Shown: positions 18,743 to 31,995 of the stretch, piece by piece | Layout of the letters: each line of letters begins with the position of its first letter | Position numbering within the stretch: position 1 is the stretch's first letter | Source: Myxococcus stipitatus | Lineage (GTDB): Bacteria; Myxococcota; Myxococcia; Myxococcales; Myxococcaceae | NCBI RefSeq assembly: GCF_021412625.1 | Contig: NZ_JAKCFI010000009.1 | Location: forward strand, 62,001 to 126,000 | Reading direction: 5' to 3' | Length of the DNA: 64,000 nt | Position numbers and translations under genes: made by a program | The notes under the pieces: generated by a model | Told to the model about the DNA's origin: nothing | The model's database searches: none | What the model saw: only the letters and a program-made list of their open reading frames with translations

Positions 18743-20338
18743 GTGCGCCGGTTCGCGGACCTCTACGACACGCTGGACCAGACCACCTCCACCAACGCGA
18801 AGGTGGAGGCGCTGACGAACTACTTCCAGCAGGCGCCCCCCGAGGACGCGGCCTGGGCGCTGTACTTCCTGACGGGCCAGAAGCTGAAGCGGCTGCTCCC
18901 CACGAAGCTGCTCGTCGGCTGGACCCAGGAGCTGACCGGCATCCCGGACTGGCTCTTCGCCGAGGTCTACGCGTCCGTCGGTGATCTGGCGGAGGTGATC
19001 GCGCTGCTGCTCGACAACCTGGAGCGCCCCGCCGCCCCGGACGAGCTCCCCCTGTCGGTCTGGTTGGAGCAACGCCTGCTCCCCCTGCGCGCCATGTCCC
19101 CGGCCGAGCAGCGCGAGCAGGTGGTGTCCTGGTGGCGCGCCATGCCCCGCCGCGAGGTCTTCCTCCTCGACAAGATGCTCACCGGAGAGCTGCGCGTGGG
19201 CGTCTCGTCCACGCTGGTGGTCCGCGCGCTCGCGAAGGTCGTCGGCGTGCCCGCCCCGGACATGGCGCACCGGCTGATGGGGACCTGGACGCCGTCGCGC
19301 GCGTTCTTCGAGCAGCTCGTGTCGAAGGATGTCTCGGACACGGACCGCTCACGGCCCTATCCCTTCTATCTGGCGTCGCCCCTGGAGCAGCCGCCCGAGT
19401 CCCTGGGCGCGCTGGACGACTGGCTGGTCGAGTGGAAGTGGGATGGCATCCGGGGGCAGCTCATCCACCGGCACGCGGAGGTGTACCTGTGGAGTCGGGG
19501 CGAGGAGCTCGTCACCGACCGCTTCCCCGAAATCACCGAGGCCGCGGCCGCCCTGCCCGAGGGAACGGTGCTCGACGGCGAGGTGCTGGCCTACGCGGAG
19601 GGCGCCCCCCTGCCCTTCGCGCGACTCCAGCGCCGCATCGGCCGGCAGAAGCTCACGCCCAAGGTCCTGGCGGAGGCGCCCGTGGCCTTCGTCGCCTACG
19701 ACCTGCTGGAGCTGGACGGCGAGGACCAGCGCGCGCTGCCCCTGCGCGTCCGCCGCGCGAAGCTGGAGGCCTTGCTGGCGAACCACCCGCGCTTCCCCCT
19801 CTCTCCGGCGGTCCGGGCGACGGACTGGGAGCAGCTCGCCCGGACGCGCGACGAGGCCCGCGCGAGGAACGTGGAGGGCTTCATGCTCAAGCGCCTGGAG
19901 TCGACATACCAGTCCGGGCGGAAGCGCGGCGACTGGTGGAAGTGGAAGATCGACCCGTACACCGTCGACGCCGTGCTGCTCTATGCGCACCCGGGACACG
20001 GGCGGCGCTCCTCGCTCTACACGGACTACACCTTCGCGGTGTGGAATGGAGACGACCTGCTGCCGGTGACGAAGGCGTACTCGGGCCTCACCGACGAGGA
20101 GATTGGCCGGCTGGACCGCTGGATTCGCGCTCACACGCGAGAGAAGTTCGGGCCGGTGCGCTCGGTGGAACCCGAGCAGGTCTTCGAGCTGCACTTCGAG
20201 GCCATCCAGCCCTCGCCCCGCCACAAGTCGGGGCTCGCGCTGCGCTTCCCTCGCATCGCCCGCTGGCGGACGGACAAGAGGCCTCGCGACGCGGACACCC
20301 TCGCCTCGCTCGAGGAGCTGCTCCATGCCCGCACGTAG
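18743..20338 (+). CDS. ATP-dependent DNA ligase of the ligase-associated damage response cluster
   Basis: 531 residues. N-terminal DNA-binding domain (~1-200), then nucleotidyltransferase and OB-fold domains. The adenylated lysine is K232 in EWKWDGIRGQ (motif I). Motif III-like VLDGEVLAYAEG, motif IV in EGFMLKRLES and motif V in WWKWKIDPYTVDAVLL follow. This is the LigC/LigB-type enzyme called cisplatin-damage-response ligase in other genomes, not the NAD-dependent replicative ligase. GTG start; the 3' end overlaps the helicase gene by 14 bases. Confidence 0.95.
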   Translation: MRRFADLYDTLDQTTSTNAKVEALTNYFQQAPPEDAAWALYFLTGQKLKRLLPTKLLVGWTQELTGIPDWLFAEVYASVGDLAEVIALLLDNLERPAAPDELPLSVWLEQRLLPLRAMSPAEQREQVVSWWRAMPRREVFLLDKMLTGELRVGVSSTLVVRALAKVVGVPAPDMAHRLMGTWTPSRAFFEQLVSKDVSDTDRSRPYPFYLASPLEQPPESLGALDDWLVEWKWDGIRGQLIHRHAEVYLWSRGEELVTDRFPEITEAAAALPEGTVLDGEVLAYAEGAPLPFARLQRRIGRQKLTPKVLAEAPVAFVAYDLLELDGEDQRALPLRVRRAKLEALLANHPRFPLSPAVRATDWEQLARTRDEARARNVEGFMLKRLESTYQSGRKRGDWWKWKIDPYTVDAVLLYAHPGHGRRSSLYTDYTFAVWNGDDLLPVTKAYSGLTDEEIGRLDRWIRAHTREKFGPVRSVEPEQVFELHFEAIQPSPRHKSGLALRFPRIARWRTDKRPRDADTLASLEELLHART

Positions 20339-22892
20339 GCCCCGCTCGCTGCGCGCGCAAATCCAGGCGGCCCGCCGCGCCGCCCAGCCCGCTCCGTCCA
20401 CCGAGCCGCGACGTCGCGCGCCCCGCCCCCGTCGCCCGCCGGCGCCACCGACCGCCGGCACGCCCATGCAACGGCTGCGCGGCTGGTTCGCGTCGAAGGG
20501 CTGGACACCCTTCCCCTTCCAGGAGGAGGCCTGGGCCGCGTACGCGCGCGGCGACAGCGGCCTCATCCATGTCCCCACGGGCGCGGGGAAGACACATGCC
20601 GCGTACATCGCGCCGCTGGCGGAGGTCGCGGAGCACGGCCGCAAGGGACTCCAGATTCTGTACGTGACGCCCTTGCGCGCGGTGTCGCGCGACGTGGAGC
20701 GCGCGCTCGTCGAGCCCCTGGACCTGCTCGGCGGCGACATCGTCGTGGAGAGCCGGACGGGGGACACCGCCGCGTCGGTGCGACAGCGGCAACGGGAGTC
20801 CCTGCCGGAGGTGCTCATCACCACGCCGGAGTCCCTGTCGGTGATGCTGTCGAACGAGCGCGCCCCGGCGCTGTTCTCCTCGCTGCGCGCCGTCATCGTG
20901 GACGAGTGGCACGAGCTGCTGGGCACGAAGCGCGGCACCCAGACGGAGCTGGCGCTCGCGCGGCTGCGACGCTTCGCCCCCGGCCTGCGGACGTGGGCCC
21001 TGTCCGCCACGCTGGCGAACCTGGAGGAGGCGGCCCGGCACGCGGTGGGCACCGACGCGGCGCCCACGCTCGTCGGGGCGGACCTGGAGCGCCCGGTCGA
21101 GGTGGAGACGCTGCTCCCCGAGGAGGTGGACACCTTCCCCTGGGCCGGACACCTGGGCTACTCCATGCTCTCGCGCGTCGCCGCCCGGCTGGACCCGCGT
21201 GAGTCGACGCTCGTCTTCACCAACACGCGCGCCCAGGCCGAGCGCTGGTTCGAGGGCCTGCGCTTCGCCCGTCCGGAGTGGGGGCCCCTGCTCGCGCTGC
21301 ACCATGGCTCCATCGACCGCGACGAACGCGAGCGCGTGGAGCGGGGGCTCAAGGACGGCACGGTGCGCATCGTCGTGTGCACCTCGTCACTGGACCTGGG
21401 CGTGGACTTCGGCCCCGTGGAGCGGGTGGTGCAGGTGGGCAGCCCCAAGGGCATCGGCCGCACGCTCCAGCGCGCTGGACGCGGCGCGCACCGCCCGGGC
21501 GCCACCAGCCGGCTCCTCTTCGTCCCCACGCACGCGCTGGAGCTGGTGGAGATGGCCGCCGCGAGGGAGGCGCTCGCGCGCCGCGAGGTGGAGCCGCGCA
21601 CGCCTCCGTCGCGTCCCCTGGACGTGCTCGCCCAGCACCTGGTGACCTGCGCGCTCGGCGGAGGCTTCACCCGCCAGTCCCTGCGCGACGAGGTGCGCAC
21701 CGCCGCGGCCTACGCGCGCCTCACCGACGCGGAGTTCGACCAGGCGCTCACCCTCGTCACGGAGGGAGGGCCCACGCTGCGCGCCTACCCGGAGTTCCGC
21801 CGCGTGGTGGAGCACGAGGGCCGCTTCGTCGTCACCGACGCCCGCGTCGCGCGGCTGCACCGGCTCAACATCGGCACCATCGCGTCCGACGCGGCGGTGG
21901 AGCTGCGCTACTGGCGCGGCGGGGCCCGCCTCGGCAGCGTCGAGGAGTCCTATGTCAGCCGGCTGCGTCCCGGCGACACCTTCCTCTTCGCGGGCCGGAA
22001 GCTGGAGCTGGCGCGACTCCAGGGCCTGACGGCGTACGTGCGGCCCGCGCGCGCGAAGCCCACGTCCACTCCGCGCTGGACAGGGGGCCGCCTGCCCCTG
22101 TCCACCTCCCTGGCCACCGCGATGCGCCGCACGCTGGAGCAGGCCCGACGGGGCGACGTCACCTCGGACGAGCTCGCCGCCGCGTGGCCCGTGATGGAGG
22201 CGCAAGCGCGCCTGTCCCGCATCCCCGGCCTGGAGGCCGTGCTGGCCGAGACATGCCAGACGCGCGACGGCCACCACCTCTTCCTGTATCCCTTCGAGGG
22301 GCGCGGCGTGCACGAGGGGCTCGCCGCGCTGCTCGCCCTGCGCCTGACGCGACTCCAGAAGGCGACCTTCGCGCTCTCGGTGAATGACTACGGCCTGGAG
22401 CTGCTCACCCCCACGCCCTTCCCCTTCGAGGAGGCGCTGCGCCCGACCCTGTTCACCCGCGAGCACCTGGCGGAGGACGTGGACGAGAGCGTCAACGTGG
22501 GCGAGCTGGCGAAGCGTCGGTTCCGGGACATCGCCCGGGTGGCGGGCCTGGTGCTGCCGGGGTTGCCGGGAGCCCGCAAGTCCACGCGCCAGGTGCAGGC
22601 GAGCGCGTCCCTCCTCCACGACGTCTTCCAGCGCTACGAGCCCCACCACCCCCTGCTCGCCCAGGCCCGGCGGGAGGTCCTGGAGCAGCACTTCGAGGAG
22701 GCCCGCCTCGTGCGCGCGCTGGAGCGCCTGGAACAGGGCCCCCTCGAGTTCGTCGACGTGCGCCGGCCCACGCCCCTGGGCTTCCCGCTCGTCGTCGAGC
22801 GCATCAGCGCCAGCCTCTCCAACGAATCCCTCCTGGAGCGGGTGGAGCGCATGAAGGAGCGATGGACCCGGGACGACGCCAGGTCCGCGTAG
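20325..22892 (+). CDS. Ligase-associated DEXH-box helicase (Lhr-like)
   Basis: 855 residues. Superfamily 2 helicase of the Lhr type. Walker A VPTGAGKTHAAYI, motif II VDEWHELLG, motif III LSATLANLEEA, and the second RecA domain with VFTNTRAQAERW and motif VI QRAGRGAHRPGA. The C-terminal half (winged-helix and Lhr-specific domains) continues to the end. Its N-terminal ~45 residues are Arg/Pro/Ala-rich and disordered. ATG 20325 lies inside the ligase gene. Predicted to unwind or remodel damaged DNA for its operon partners. Confidence 0.94.
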   Translation: MPARRPRSLRAQIQAARRAAQPAPSTEPRRRAPRPRRPPAPPTAGTPMQRLRGWFASKGWTPFPFQEEAWAAYARGDSGLIHVPTGAGKTHAAYIAPLAEVAEHGRKGLQILYVTPLRAVSRDVERALVEPLDLLGGDIVVESRTGDTAASVRQRQRESLPEVLITTPESLSVMLSNERAPALFSSLRAVIVDEWHELLGTKRGTQTELALARLRRFAPGLRTWALSATLANLEEAARHAVGTDAAPTLVGADLERPVEVETLLPEEVDTFPWAGHLGYSMLSRVAARLDPRESTLVFTNTRAQAERWFEGLRFARPEWGPLLALHHGSIDRDERERVERGLKDGTVRIVVCTSSLDLGVDFGPVERVVQVGSPKGIGRTLQRAGRGAHRPGATSRLLFVPTHALELVEMAAAREALARREVEPRTPPSRPLDVLAQHLVTCALGGGFTRQSLRDEVRTAAAYARLTDAEFDQALTLVTEGGPTLRAYPEFRRVVEHEGRFVVTDARVARLHRLNIGTIASDAAVELRYWRGGARLGSVEESYVSRLRPGDTFLFAGRKLELARLQGLTAYVRPARAKPTSTPRWTGGRLPLSTSLATAMRRTLEQARRGDVTSDELAAAWPVMEAQARLSRIPGLEAVLAETCQTRDGHHLFLYPFEGRGVHEGLAALLALRLTRLQKATFALSVNDYGLELLTPTPFPFEEALRPTLFTREHLAEDVDESVNVGELAKRRFRDIARVAGLVLPGLPGARKSTRQVQASASLLHDVFQRYEPHHPLLAQARREVLEQHFEEARLVRALERLEQGPLEFVDVRRPTPLGFPLVVERISASLSNESLLERVERMKERWTRDDARSA

Positions 22893-23515
22893 GTGGCGCC
22901 GCCGTGGAGCTCCTCCCGGAGCGGGCCCTGTCCTGGCCGGAGGCCGGCCTGGTCGCGGTGGCGGACCTGCACTGGGGCAAGACGGAGAGCTTCCAGCGCC
23001 ATGGCATCCCCGTGCCCGCCGGAGTCCTGGAGGACGACCTCGCCCGGCTGTCGGCGGTCCTCCTCGCGACCGGCGCCCGGCGCCTGCTCCTGCTGGGCGA
23101 CCTCGTCCACTCGCGGGAGGGGCTGACACCCCCGCTCGTCCAACGGCTCGCGGCCTGGAGGCGCACCCACGCCGCCGTGGAGATGGTGCTCCTCCGGGGC
23201 AATCATGACCGCACCGCGGGCCCTCTCCCCCCGGCCTGGGAGCTGGACGTGCGCGAGGACACCCTGGACCTGGACCCGTTCCGCTTCACCCACCACCCCA
23301 CCCCCACCCCGGGCCGCTACGTGTGGGCGGGACACCTCCATCCCCAGGTGCGGCTGTCCAGCCGCGGCGAGCGCCTGCGTCTGCCGTGCTTCCATGTCGG
23401 GCGCGAGGTCGGGGTCCTCCCGGCCTTCAGCGCCTTCACCGGCGGACTCGACGTGGTCCGCCGGCCTGGCGAGCGCGTCTTCGCCCTCGCCGGCCCTTCC
23501 GTCATCGAGGTGTAG
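22862..23515 (+). CDS. pdeM: Ligase-associated DNA damage response endonuclease PdeM
   Basis: 217 residues. Calcineurin-like metallophosphoesterase. Metal-binding motifs in order: VADLHWGKTESFQRHG, LLGDLVHSR, LLRGNHDR and WAGHLHPQV. PdeM family members always sit with the ligase/helicase/exonuclease set, as here. Its start overlaps the helicase 3' end by 31 bases. Predicted nuclease step of the same repair pathway. Confidence 0.92.
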   Translation: MDPGRRQVRVGGAAVELLPERALSWPEAGLVAVADLHWGKTESFQRHGIPVPAGVLEDDLARLSAVLLATGARRLLLLGDLVHSREGLTPPLVQRLAAWRRTHAAVEMVLLRGNHDRTAGPLPPAWELDVREDTLDLDPFRFTHHPTPTPGRYVWAGHLHPQVRLSSRGERLRLPCFHVGREVGVLPAFSAFTGGLDVVRRPGERVFALAGPSVIEV

Positions 23516-23516
23516 G

Positions 23517-23885
23517 ATGAGCGGCTCCAAGCGGCGCAAGATTCTGGGCATCATCGCCACCGACGCCACCTTCGAGCGGACCGACCACCGGGGCCGCGAG
23601 GCCTGGGTGGGCAAGTGCCTGCACTGCAACGGCCACCTGCTGGTCGGGCTGGACGGCGAACCCATCAGCCGCGCCACCGTCGAGCACATCCTCCCCCGGA
23701 CCGCCGGCGGCACCGACACCCCGGAGAACCTCGCCCTGGCCTGCGCGCGCTGCAACCAGGGCAAGGGCTCCCGCCACGACCCCCACTATCCCCGCGACGC
23801 CCGGGCTCGGGAGCTGGTGGAGAAGCTGCTGACCCGCCGCCGCGAGCGCTGGCGCGCACCGGAGGGCGAGGAGGACTCCGAGTGA
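23517..23885 (+). CDS. HNH endonuclease
   Basis: 122 residues. Two zinc-binding CxxC pairs (CLHC and CARC) flank the HNH core: the VEHILPRTAGG histidine, ENLALAC asparagine and a final NQGKGSR. It starts one base after the pdeM stop, so it is transcribed with the repair cluster. HNH proteins of this size act as DNA nickases or endonucleases; target unknown. An HNH gene is not a standard member of the four-gene cluster, so its role is inferred from position only. Confidence 0.85.
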   Translation: MSGSKRRKILGIIATDATFERTDHRGREAWVGKCLHCNGHLLVGLDGEPISRATVEHILPRTAGGTDTPENLALACARCNQGKGSRHDPHYPRDARARELVEKLLTRRRERWRAPEGEEDSE

Positions 23886-24381
23886 GCCCCACCGCCGACC
23901 AGCCGACACTCGCCTCCCGTCTGTCGCGGGGTCGACCCGCCGCGCGCGTCCCGCACCTGTGGTGCGCATGGCGCCGCGAGCGCGGAACGCACGCGGGATG
24001 ATCCACCGACGGGAGGCGGGCTCAACGTCGCTTCCGTCCGCCAGAAGAGAGATTCATCCGCGCTCGCCCGCGATTTCCCGCCTCCGCGCGAGGAAGTGGT
24101 ATCCGAGTGCCACAACATCAGAATGGTTGACACTGCGGTGTCGATGGTCGATGGTCCCGCGCCGCGTTGGGTTGGGACAGGAGGAGGGACCCGCCCGCGG
24201 CAACATCCATAGAGGTTTCGTTGGACGTGACTGCTTCGCCTTCCGCGCGCATGGAGCCGCCGCCCCCCCGCCCCGCCGGGGCCGGGATCGGTTCGTTGCT
24301 CCCCGCATCCGGCCACGTCCGGACCTCTTCCTCCTCTCCTGTCACCGCAGTCGTTGAAGCCCCCTTGCCCATGGTCCTGGT
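23886..24381 (+). promoter_or_regulatory. 496-bp intergenic region with candidate promoter of the respiratory operon
   Basis: No gene seen. At 24127-24132 is an exact TTGACA; 17 bases on is GATGGT, a poor -10 box. The -35 overlaps a small inverted repeat, GACAC-tgcg-GTGTC (24129-24142), and is followed by a short direct repeat TCGATGG twice. No ribosome binding site is evident before the actA ATG. Confidence 0.35.
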
Positions 24382-25044
24382 ATGAGCGGCCCTCTGTTTC
24401 CACGCTGGACGAACACGGTGTCGCGGCTGTCCGCCGCGGCGCTTCTTGCCGTGCCCGCCATCGGTATCGGCGGCCTCATGGCGTACGTGCGTTCGCCGTA
24501 CGTCACGAACCAGCAGATGCCGGTTGAACAGCCGATCGAATTCGACCACCGCCACCACGCGGGTGACGAGAAGATCGACTGTCAGTACTGCCACTTCACG
24601 GTGGACAAGGCGCCCTCGGCGGGCATCCCCTCCACCACGGTGTGCATGTCCTGCCACGCCCAGGTGTGGAACAAGAGCCCGTACCTCACCGAGGTGCGCA
24701 AGGCCTTCTTCGCCGACGAGCCCATCCGCTGGGTGCGCGTGCACAACCTGCCGGACTTCGTCTACTTCAACCACGCCATCCACGTGAACAAGGGCGTGGG
24801 CTGCGCCACCTGCCACGGCCGCGTCGACCAGATGGCCGCCATCGAGCAGACGGCGTCCCTGACCATGGGGTGGTGCCTGGAGTGCCACCGCAACCCCGAG
24901 CCCAACTTGCGGCCGCCGGAGTTCATCACGTCGATGACGTGGACCCCGCCGACCGACAAGGCCGAGGCCGCCGCGCTCGGCAAGAAGCTGAAGATTGAGT
25001 ACGACGTCCACTCGCGCGAGAGCTGCTCCACATGCCACCGATGA
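24382..25044 (+). CDS. actA: Alternative complex III subunit A, pentaheme cytochrome c
   Basis: 220 residues. An N-terminal membrane anchor (~15-36) is followed by a periplasmic domain with exactly five CxxCH heme c motifs: CQYCH, CMSCH, CATCH, CLECH and CSTCH. This is the diagnostic ActA pattern (cytochrome c7/c3-like). It passes electrons from the iron-sulfur protein ActB to ActE or directly to the oxidase. First gene of an operon running to 37188; it overlaps actB by ATGA. Confidence 0.95.
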   Translation: MSGPLFPRWTNTVSRLSAAALLAVPAIGIGGLMAYVRSPYVTNQQMPVEQPIEFDHRHHAGDEKIDCQYCHFTVDKAPSAGIPSTTVCMSCHAQVWNKSPYLTEVRKAFFADEPIRWVRVHNLPDFVYFNHAIHVNKGVGCATCHGRVDQMAAIEQTASLTMGWCLECHRNPEPNLRPPEFITSMTWTPPTDKAEAAALGKKLKIEYDVHSRESCSTCHR

Positions 25045-28000
25045 ACACGAAGCGCGACACGCCCCCGTCGCAGGACTCCTCCTCCTTCGCGCTCCCGGTC
25101 GTCTCGGACCGACCCGCCGCGGCGCCTGACGCCGTGGGCGAGGCCCTGGAGCACGCCGCCGCGAACGCCAACTCCTCCGAGCACGGCTACGGCCAGTCCT
25201 ACTGGCGCAGCCTCGAGGAGAAGCTGGGGTCCTCCGAGTACATGGAGGAGACCCGCCCCGAGTTCCCCGTGGGCGCGGACCTGCCCCCCACCGGCTTCGT
25301 GCGCCGCGAGTTCATGCAGCTGCTCGGCGCGTCGCTGGCCCTGGCCGGCGCCACCGCGTGCAGCACCCGCCCGGAGAACGAGCGGCTCGTCGCGTACACC
25401 AAGACGCCGCCGGAGGTCGCCCCGGGCAACCCCCTGCACTACGCGTCCGCGATGACGCTGTCGGGCCACACCTCCGGCCTGCTCGTCACCGCCCGCGAGG
25501 GTCGCCCCGTGAAGATCGAGGGCAACCCCGAGCACCCCATCAACCAGGGCGCCGCCTCCACCTTCGAGCAGGCGTGGCTGCTGTCGCTCTACGACCCGAA
25601 CCGCGCGCGCGTGCTGCGCCAGGGCAAGCTGCCCCGCTCCGTGCGCACGCTGAACGAGTCGCTGACGTCGCTGTCCAGCAAGGCCGCGACGGACAACGGC
25701 GGCTCGCGCGTCCGGTTCCTCACGGACGCGGTCGGCTCGCCGCTCACCGGCGACCTGCGCACCCGCATCCTCAAGAAGCTGCCCAACGCGCGCTTCTACG
25801 GCACGTCCTCCGGCCAGGACACCCAGTCGGAGACGCTGCGCGCGCTGTTCGGCGGCCAGGCCGTCTCCGCGCTGTACGACTTCACCCAGGCGGACATCGT
25901 CCTGTCGCTGGACGCGGACTTCCTGGAGAGCTGCCCGGGCAACCTGCTGCACATCCGCCAGTTCGCGGACCGCCGCGACCCGCGCAAGGGCAAGCTCAAC
26001 CGCCTCTACATGGCGGAGGCCCGCTTCTCCGTGACGGGCGGCATGGCGGACCACCGCCTGCGCATGAAGTCGGCGGACGTGCTCGGCCTGGCCGTCGCGG
26101 TGGCGCAGGCCATCGGCGGTTCGGCGGGCTCGCTGGCGGGCGCCGCGGCCGGCAAGTCGCAGCTGGACGCCAAGCACGCCAACTGGGTGCAGGCGGTCGT
26201 CTCCGACCTGCGCGCCGCGGGCGCTGGCAAGTCGCTGGTCATCGCGGGTGAGCGTCAGCCCCCGGCGGTCCACGCGCTGGCCCACGCCATCAACGCGGAG
26301 CTGGGCAACGCCAACAAGACGGTGCGCTACGTCCAGTCCCCCATCGCCGAGGCCACGGGCATCGCCCAGGCGCGCGCGCTGGTGGAGGAGATCGAGGCGG
26401 GCCGCGTCGACACCCTGGTCATCACCGCCTACAACCCGGTCTACACGCTGCCGGACGACGTGGGCCTGGCCAAGGTGCTGAGCAAGGACCACCCCAACCG
26501 CGCCAAGCTCAACGTCATCTACACGGGCCTCTACGAGGACGAGACCAGCGCGCACGCCGACTGGTTCGTCCCCGCGGCGCACCCGCTGGAGACGTGGGGC
26601 GACGGCCGCTCGGTGGACGGCACGGTCTCCATCGCCCAGCCGCTCATCCAGCCGCTGTTCAGTGGCGTGCCGGAGTCGGAGCTGCTCGCGCTGTTCCTGG
26701 ACGAGCCCCTCAAGCCCGCATACGAGCTCTTGCGCACCTACTGGCGCGGCCAGTCCGCCAACGCGGCGGACTTCGAGGCCCGCTGGGAGTCGTGGGTCGC
26801 CCAGGGCTTCATCGAGAACACGGCCTCCCCGGCCATCACCGCCGCCCCGGACTTCGGCGCCGCCACCGCCCTGGTGTCCGGCTACACGCCGCCGGCCGCC
26901 GGTGAGCTCGAGCTCAACTTCGTCCTGGACTACAAGGTCTACGACGGCCGCTTCGCCAACAACTCCTGGCTGCAGGAGCTGCCCGAGCCCATCACCAAGA
27001 TGGTCTGGGACAACGCCGCGCTGCTGGGCCCGGACACGGCCAAGAAGCTCAACCTGTCGCCCGGCGACATGGCGGAGCTGTCCTACGGCGGCCAGAAGCT
27101 GACCGTCCCGGTGTGGATCGTCCCCGGCCACGCGGACGACACCGTCACCATCGCGCTGGGCTACGGCCGCACCGGCCTGCACGAGCAGGTCGCCAAGGGC
27201 GTGGGCTTCGACGTCAAGCCGCTGCGCAGCATGAAGGCGCCCTGGTTCGACGGCGGCGCCACGCTCACCAAGGTGCGCGGCAGCTACAAGTTCAGCCTGA
27301 CCCAGACGCACTGGCGCATGGAGAACCGCCCCATCGCGCTGGACATGCCCATCAGCGAGCTGGAGCACCCCTCCGAGCACACGGAGTTCATCCTCCACCG
27401 CGTCAAGGGCGAGCTGAAGCCCACCATCCAGGACAACCTGGTGGCCAACGAGGACACGCCCTTCTTCGACTACTCGAAGGGCTACAAGTGGGGCATGGCC
27501 ATCGACCTGTCGCGCTGCACGGGCTGCAGCGCGTGCGTGGTGGCCTGCCAGGCGGAGAACAACATCCCCGTCGTGGGCAAGGCGCAGGTGGCCGTCAGCC
27601 GCGAGATGAACTGGCTGCGCATCGACCGGTACTTCGAGGGTCCGGAGAGCGACCCGAAGATGGTCATGCAGCCGGTCATGTGCGTGCACTGCGAGAAGGC
27701 CCCCTGCGAGTACGTGTGCCCGGTGAACGCCACCGTGCACTCGGACGAGGGCCTGAACGACATGGTGTACAACCGCTGCGTCGGCACGCGGTACTGCTCC
27801 AACAACTGCCCCTACAAGGTCCGCCGCTTCAACTACCTGCACTACACCGCGGGCAAGACGGCCACCGAGAAGATGCTGATGAACCCGGACGTCACGGTGC
27901 GCAACCGCGGCGTCATGGAGAAGTGCACGTACTGCGTGCAGCGCATCGAGCGCGCCCGCATCGACGCGCGCGTCCACAAGCACGTCATCAAGGAAGCGGA

Positions 28001-28226
28001 CCTCAAGACGGCGTGCCAGCAGACCTGCGCGGCGCAGGCCATCGTCTTCGGGTCGCTCAACGACAAGCAGCAGCTGGTCACGCAGCTGCATGAGGACGTC
28101 CGCGCCTACAAGCTGCTCCACGAGCTGGGCACCCGTCCGCGCACTTCGCACCTCATCCGCGTGCGCAACCCCAATACCGCCCTCGAGCCGGCGAAGCACG
28201 CCGAGTCGAAGGAAGGGAGCCACTAG
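25041..28226 (+). CDS. actB: Alternative complex III subunit B, molybdopterin-like/iron-sulfur protein
   Basis: 1061 residues. A long N-terminal leader carries a Tat-type motif [20 protein letters not shown] (88-107). The middle is the molybdopterin-oxidoreductase-like B1 domain, which lacks cofactor in characterised homologues. The C-terminal ~240 residues are the B2 ferredoxin-like domain with cysteine clusters [11 protein letters not shown] (~825), [24 protein letters not shown] and CTYC...CQQTC, enough for three to four Fe-S clusters. ATG 25041 (ATGA with actA) is preferred over ATG 25032. Confidence 0.95.
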   Translation: MNTKRDTPPSQDSSSFALPVVSDRPAAAPDAVGEALEHAAANANSSEHGYGQSYWRSLEEKLGSSEYMEETRPEFPVGADLPPTGFVRREFMQLLGASLALAGATACSTRPENERLVAYTKTPPEVAPGNPLHYASAMTLSGHTSGLLVTAREGRPVKIEGNPEHPINQGAASTFEQAWLLSLYDPNRARVLRQGKLPRSVRTLNESLTSLSSKAATDNGGSRVRFLTDAVGSPLTGDLRTRILKKLPNARFYGTSSGQDTQSETLRALFGGQAVSALYDFTQADIVLSLDADFLESCPGNLLHIRQFADRRDPRKGKLNRLYMAEARFSVTGGMADHRLRMKSADVLGLAVAVAQAIGGSAGSLAGAAAGKSQLDAKHANWVQAVVSDLRAAGAGKSLVIAGERQPPAVHALAHAINAELGNANKTVRYVQSPIAEATGIAQARALVEEIEAGRVDTLVITAYNPVYTLPDDVGLAKVLSKDHPNRAKLNVIYTGLYEDETSAHADWFVPAAHPLETWGDGRSVDGTVSIAQPLIQPLFSGVPESELLALFLDEPLKPAYELLRTYWRGQSANAADFEARWESWVAQGFIENTASPAITAAPDFGAATALVSGYTPPAAGELELNFVLDYKVYDGRFANNSWLQELPEPITKMVWDNAALLGPDTAKKLNLSPGDMAELSYGGQKLTVPVWIVPGHADDTVTIALGYGRTGLHEQVAKGVGFDVKPLRSMKAPWFDGGATLTKVRGSYKFSLTQTHWRMENRPIALDMPISELEHPSEHTEFILHRVKGELKPTIQDNLVANEDTPFFDYSKGYKWGMAIDLSRCTGCSACVVACQAENNIPVVGKAQVAVSREMNWLRIDRYFEGPESDPKMVMQPVMCVHCEKAPCEYVCPVNATVHSDEGLNDMVYNRCVGTRYCSNNCPYKVRRFNYLHYTAGKTATEKMLMNPDVTVRNRGVMEKCTYCVQRIERARIDARVHKHVIKEADLKTACQQTCAAQAIVFGSLNDKQQLVTQLHEDVRAYKLLHELGTRPRTSHLIRVRNPNTALEPAKHAESKEGSH

Positions 28227-28228
28227 TC

Positions 28229-29632
<1,404 letters not shown>

Positions 29633-29636
29633 AGTC

Positions 29637-30182
29637 ATGGAAGCCACTGTCCTCGATTCCTGGGTGCTGGCCGAGTTCGAGACGCCAGACATCCTCGTGG
29701 ATGCCACCCGCCAGATGCGGGAGAAGGGCTTCCAGGGGATGGACACCTACTCGCCCTACCCGCTGCACGGCGGCTCGGAGGCCCTGGGCCTCCCCCCCTC
29801 GAAGGTGCCCTTCATCGCCCTGTGCGGCGGCCTGACGGGCATGACGACGGCGCTCGCCATGCAGACGTGGATGAACACCTACGACTACCCGCTCAACATC
29901 GGCGGTCGTCCGCTGCTGTCGCTGCCGGCGTGGGTGCCCATCACCTTCGAGCTGAGCGTGCTGTTCGCCGCGTTCGGCATCTTCTTCGGTCTTCTGGGGC
30001 TGAGCCGGCTGCCGCAGCCGTACCACCCCGTCTTCGAGTCCGAGGCCTTCCGCACCGCGTCCACGCACGGCTACTGGCTGAGCGTGCCGCACGCGACGGG
30101 CCAGGACGCCACGGCCGTCATCGACCAGCTCAAGGCCCTGGGTGCCACCCAGGTGACCGTCGTCACGGGAGAGAAGGAATGA
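29637..30182 (+). CDS. actD: Alternative complex III subunit D (DUF3341)
   Basis: 181 residues. A cytoplasmic N-terminal segment, VLAEFETPDILVDATRQMRE, is followed by two membrane helices (~62-82 and ~98-122) and a C-terminal soluble tail. The DUF3341/ActD family forms a peripheral-plus-membrane subunit of the complex. Its stop overlaps actE by ATGA. Confidence 0.92.
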   Translation: MEATVLDSWVLAEFETPDILVDATRQMREKGFQGMDTYSPYPLHGGSEALGLPPSKVPFIALCGGLTGMTTALAMQTWMNTYDYPLNIGGRPLLSLPAWVPITFELSVLFAAFGIFFGLLGLSRLPQPYHPVFESEAFRTASTHGYWLSVPHATGQDATAVIDQLKALGATQVTVVTGEKE

Positions 30183-30768
30183 GGTGGCTCATCCCCGCCG
30201 CCGGCCTCGTCGCGCTGTCGTCCGGCTGCGACGTCCCCTCGGAGTTCCTCCAGCGCATGGAGGTCCAGGCCAAGTACGAGTACTACGAGGAGTCCGACTT
30301 CTGGGCGGACGGCCGCGCCATGCGCACGCCCCCCACCGGGACGATTCCGCGTGAGCGCTTCTCCAAGCTCCCGGAGCTCAAGGACCCCGTCGCGCGCCAG
30401 GTGGCCCTCACCGGCCGCGCCAACGGCCAGCCCACGCCCCACATCCCCGTGACGGTGGACCGCGAGCTGCTGACCCTGGGTCAGAAGAAGTACAACATCG
30501 TCTGCTCGCAGTGTCACGGCGTGCTCGGCGACGGCAACAGCGTGGTGGCGGAGAACATGGCGCTGCGCCTGCCGCCGTCACTGCTGGAGCTGGAGAGCAA
30601 GCCCGCGGGCCACTTCTACACGGCCATCAACGAGGGCTACGGCGTCATGCCGTCCTTCTCCGGTGAGCTCGACGTGCGCGAGCGCTGGGCCGTGGTCGCC
30701 TATGTGCGGACCCTTCAGGAGGCCCGCAACACCCGTACGGCCGGGCAGCCCGTGCCGCAGGAGAACCG

Positions 30769-30772
<4 letters not shown>
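30179..30772 (+). CDS. actE: Alternative complex III subunit E, monoheme cytochrome c lipoprotein
   Basis: 197 residues. Lipobox LSSGC at ~13-17, so the mature protein is lipid-anchored on the periplasmic side. One heme c motif, CSQCH, is followed by GVLGDGNSVVAENM, with a probable Met ligand in YGVMPSFSG. It carries electrons toward the caa3 oxidase encoded downstream. ATGA overlaps on both sides. Confidence 0.94.

Positions 30773-31991
<1,219 letters not shown>

Positions 31992-31995
<4 letters not shown>

Noticed and set aside
24090-24110. Sigma-54 promoter before actA
   Set aside because: GG and the downstream element are one base off the required GG-N10-GC spacing.
24762-28223. A 1153-residue open frame on the minus strand across actB
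   Set aside because: It is antisense to a gene with conserved Fe-S motifs and has the Val/Leu/Arg/Asp-rich composition typical of the reverse of GC-rich coding DNA.
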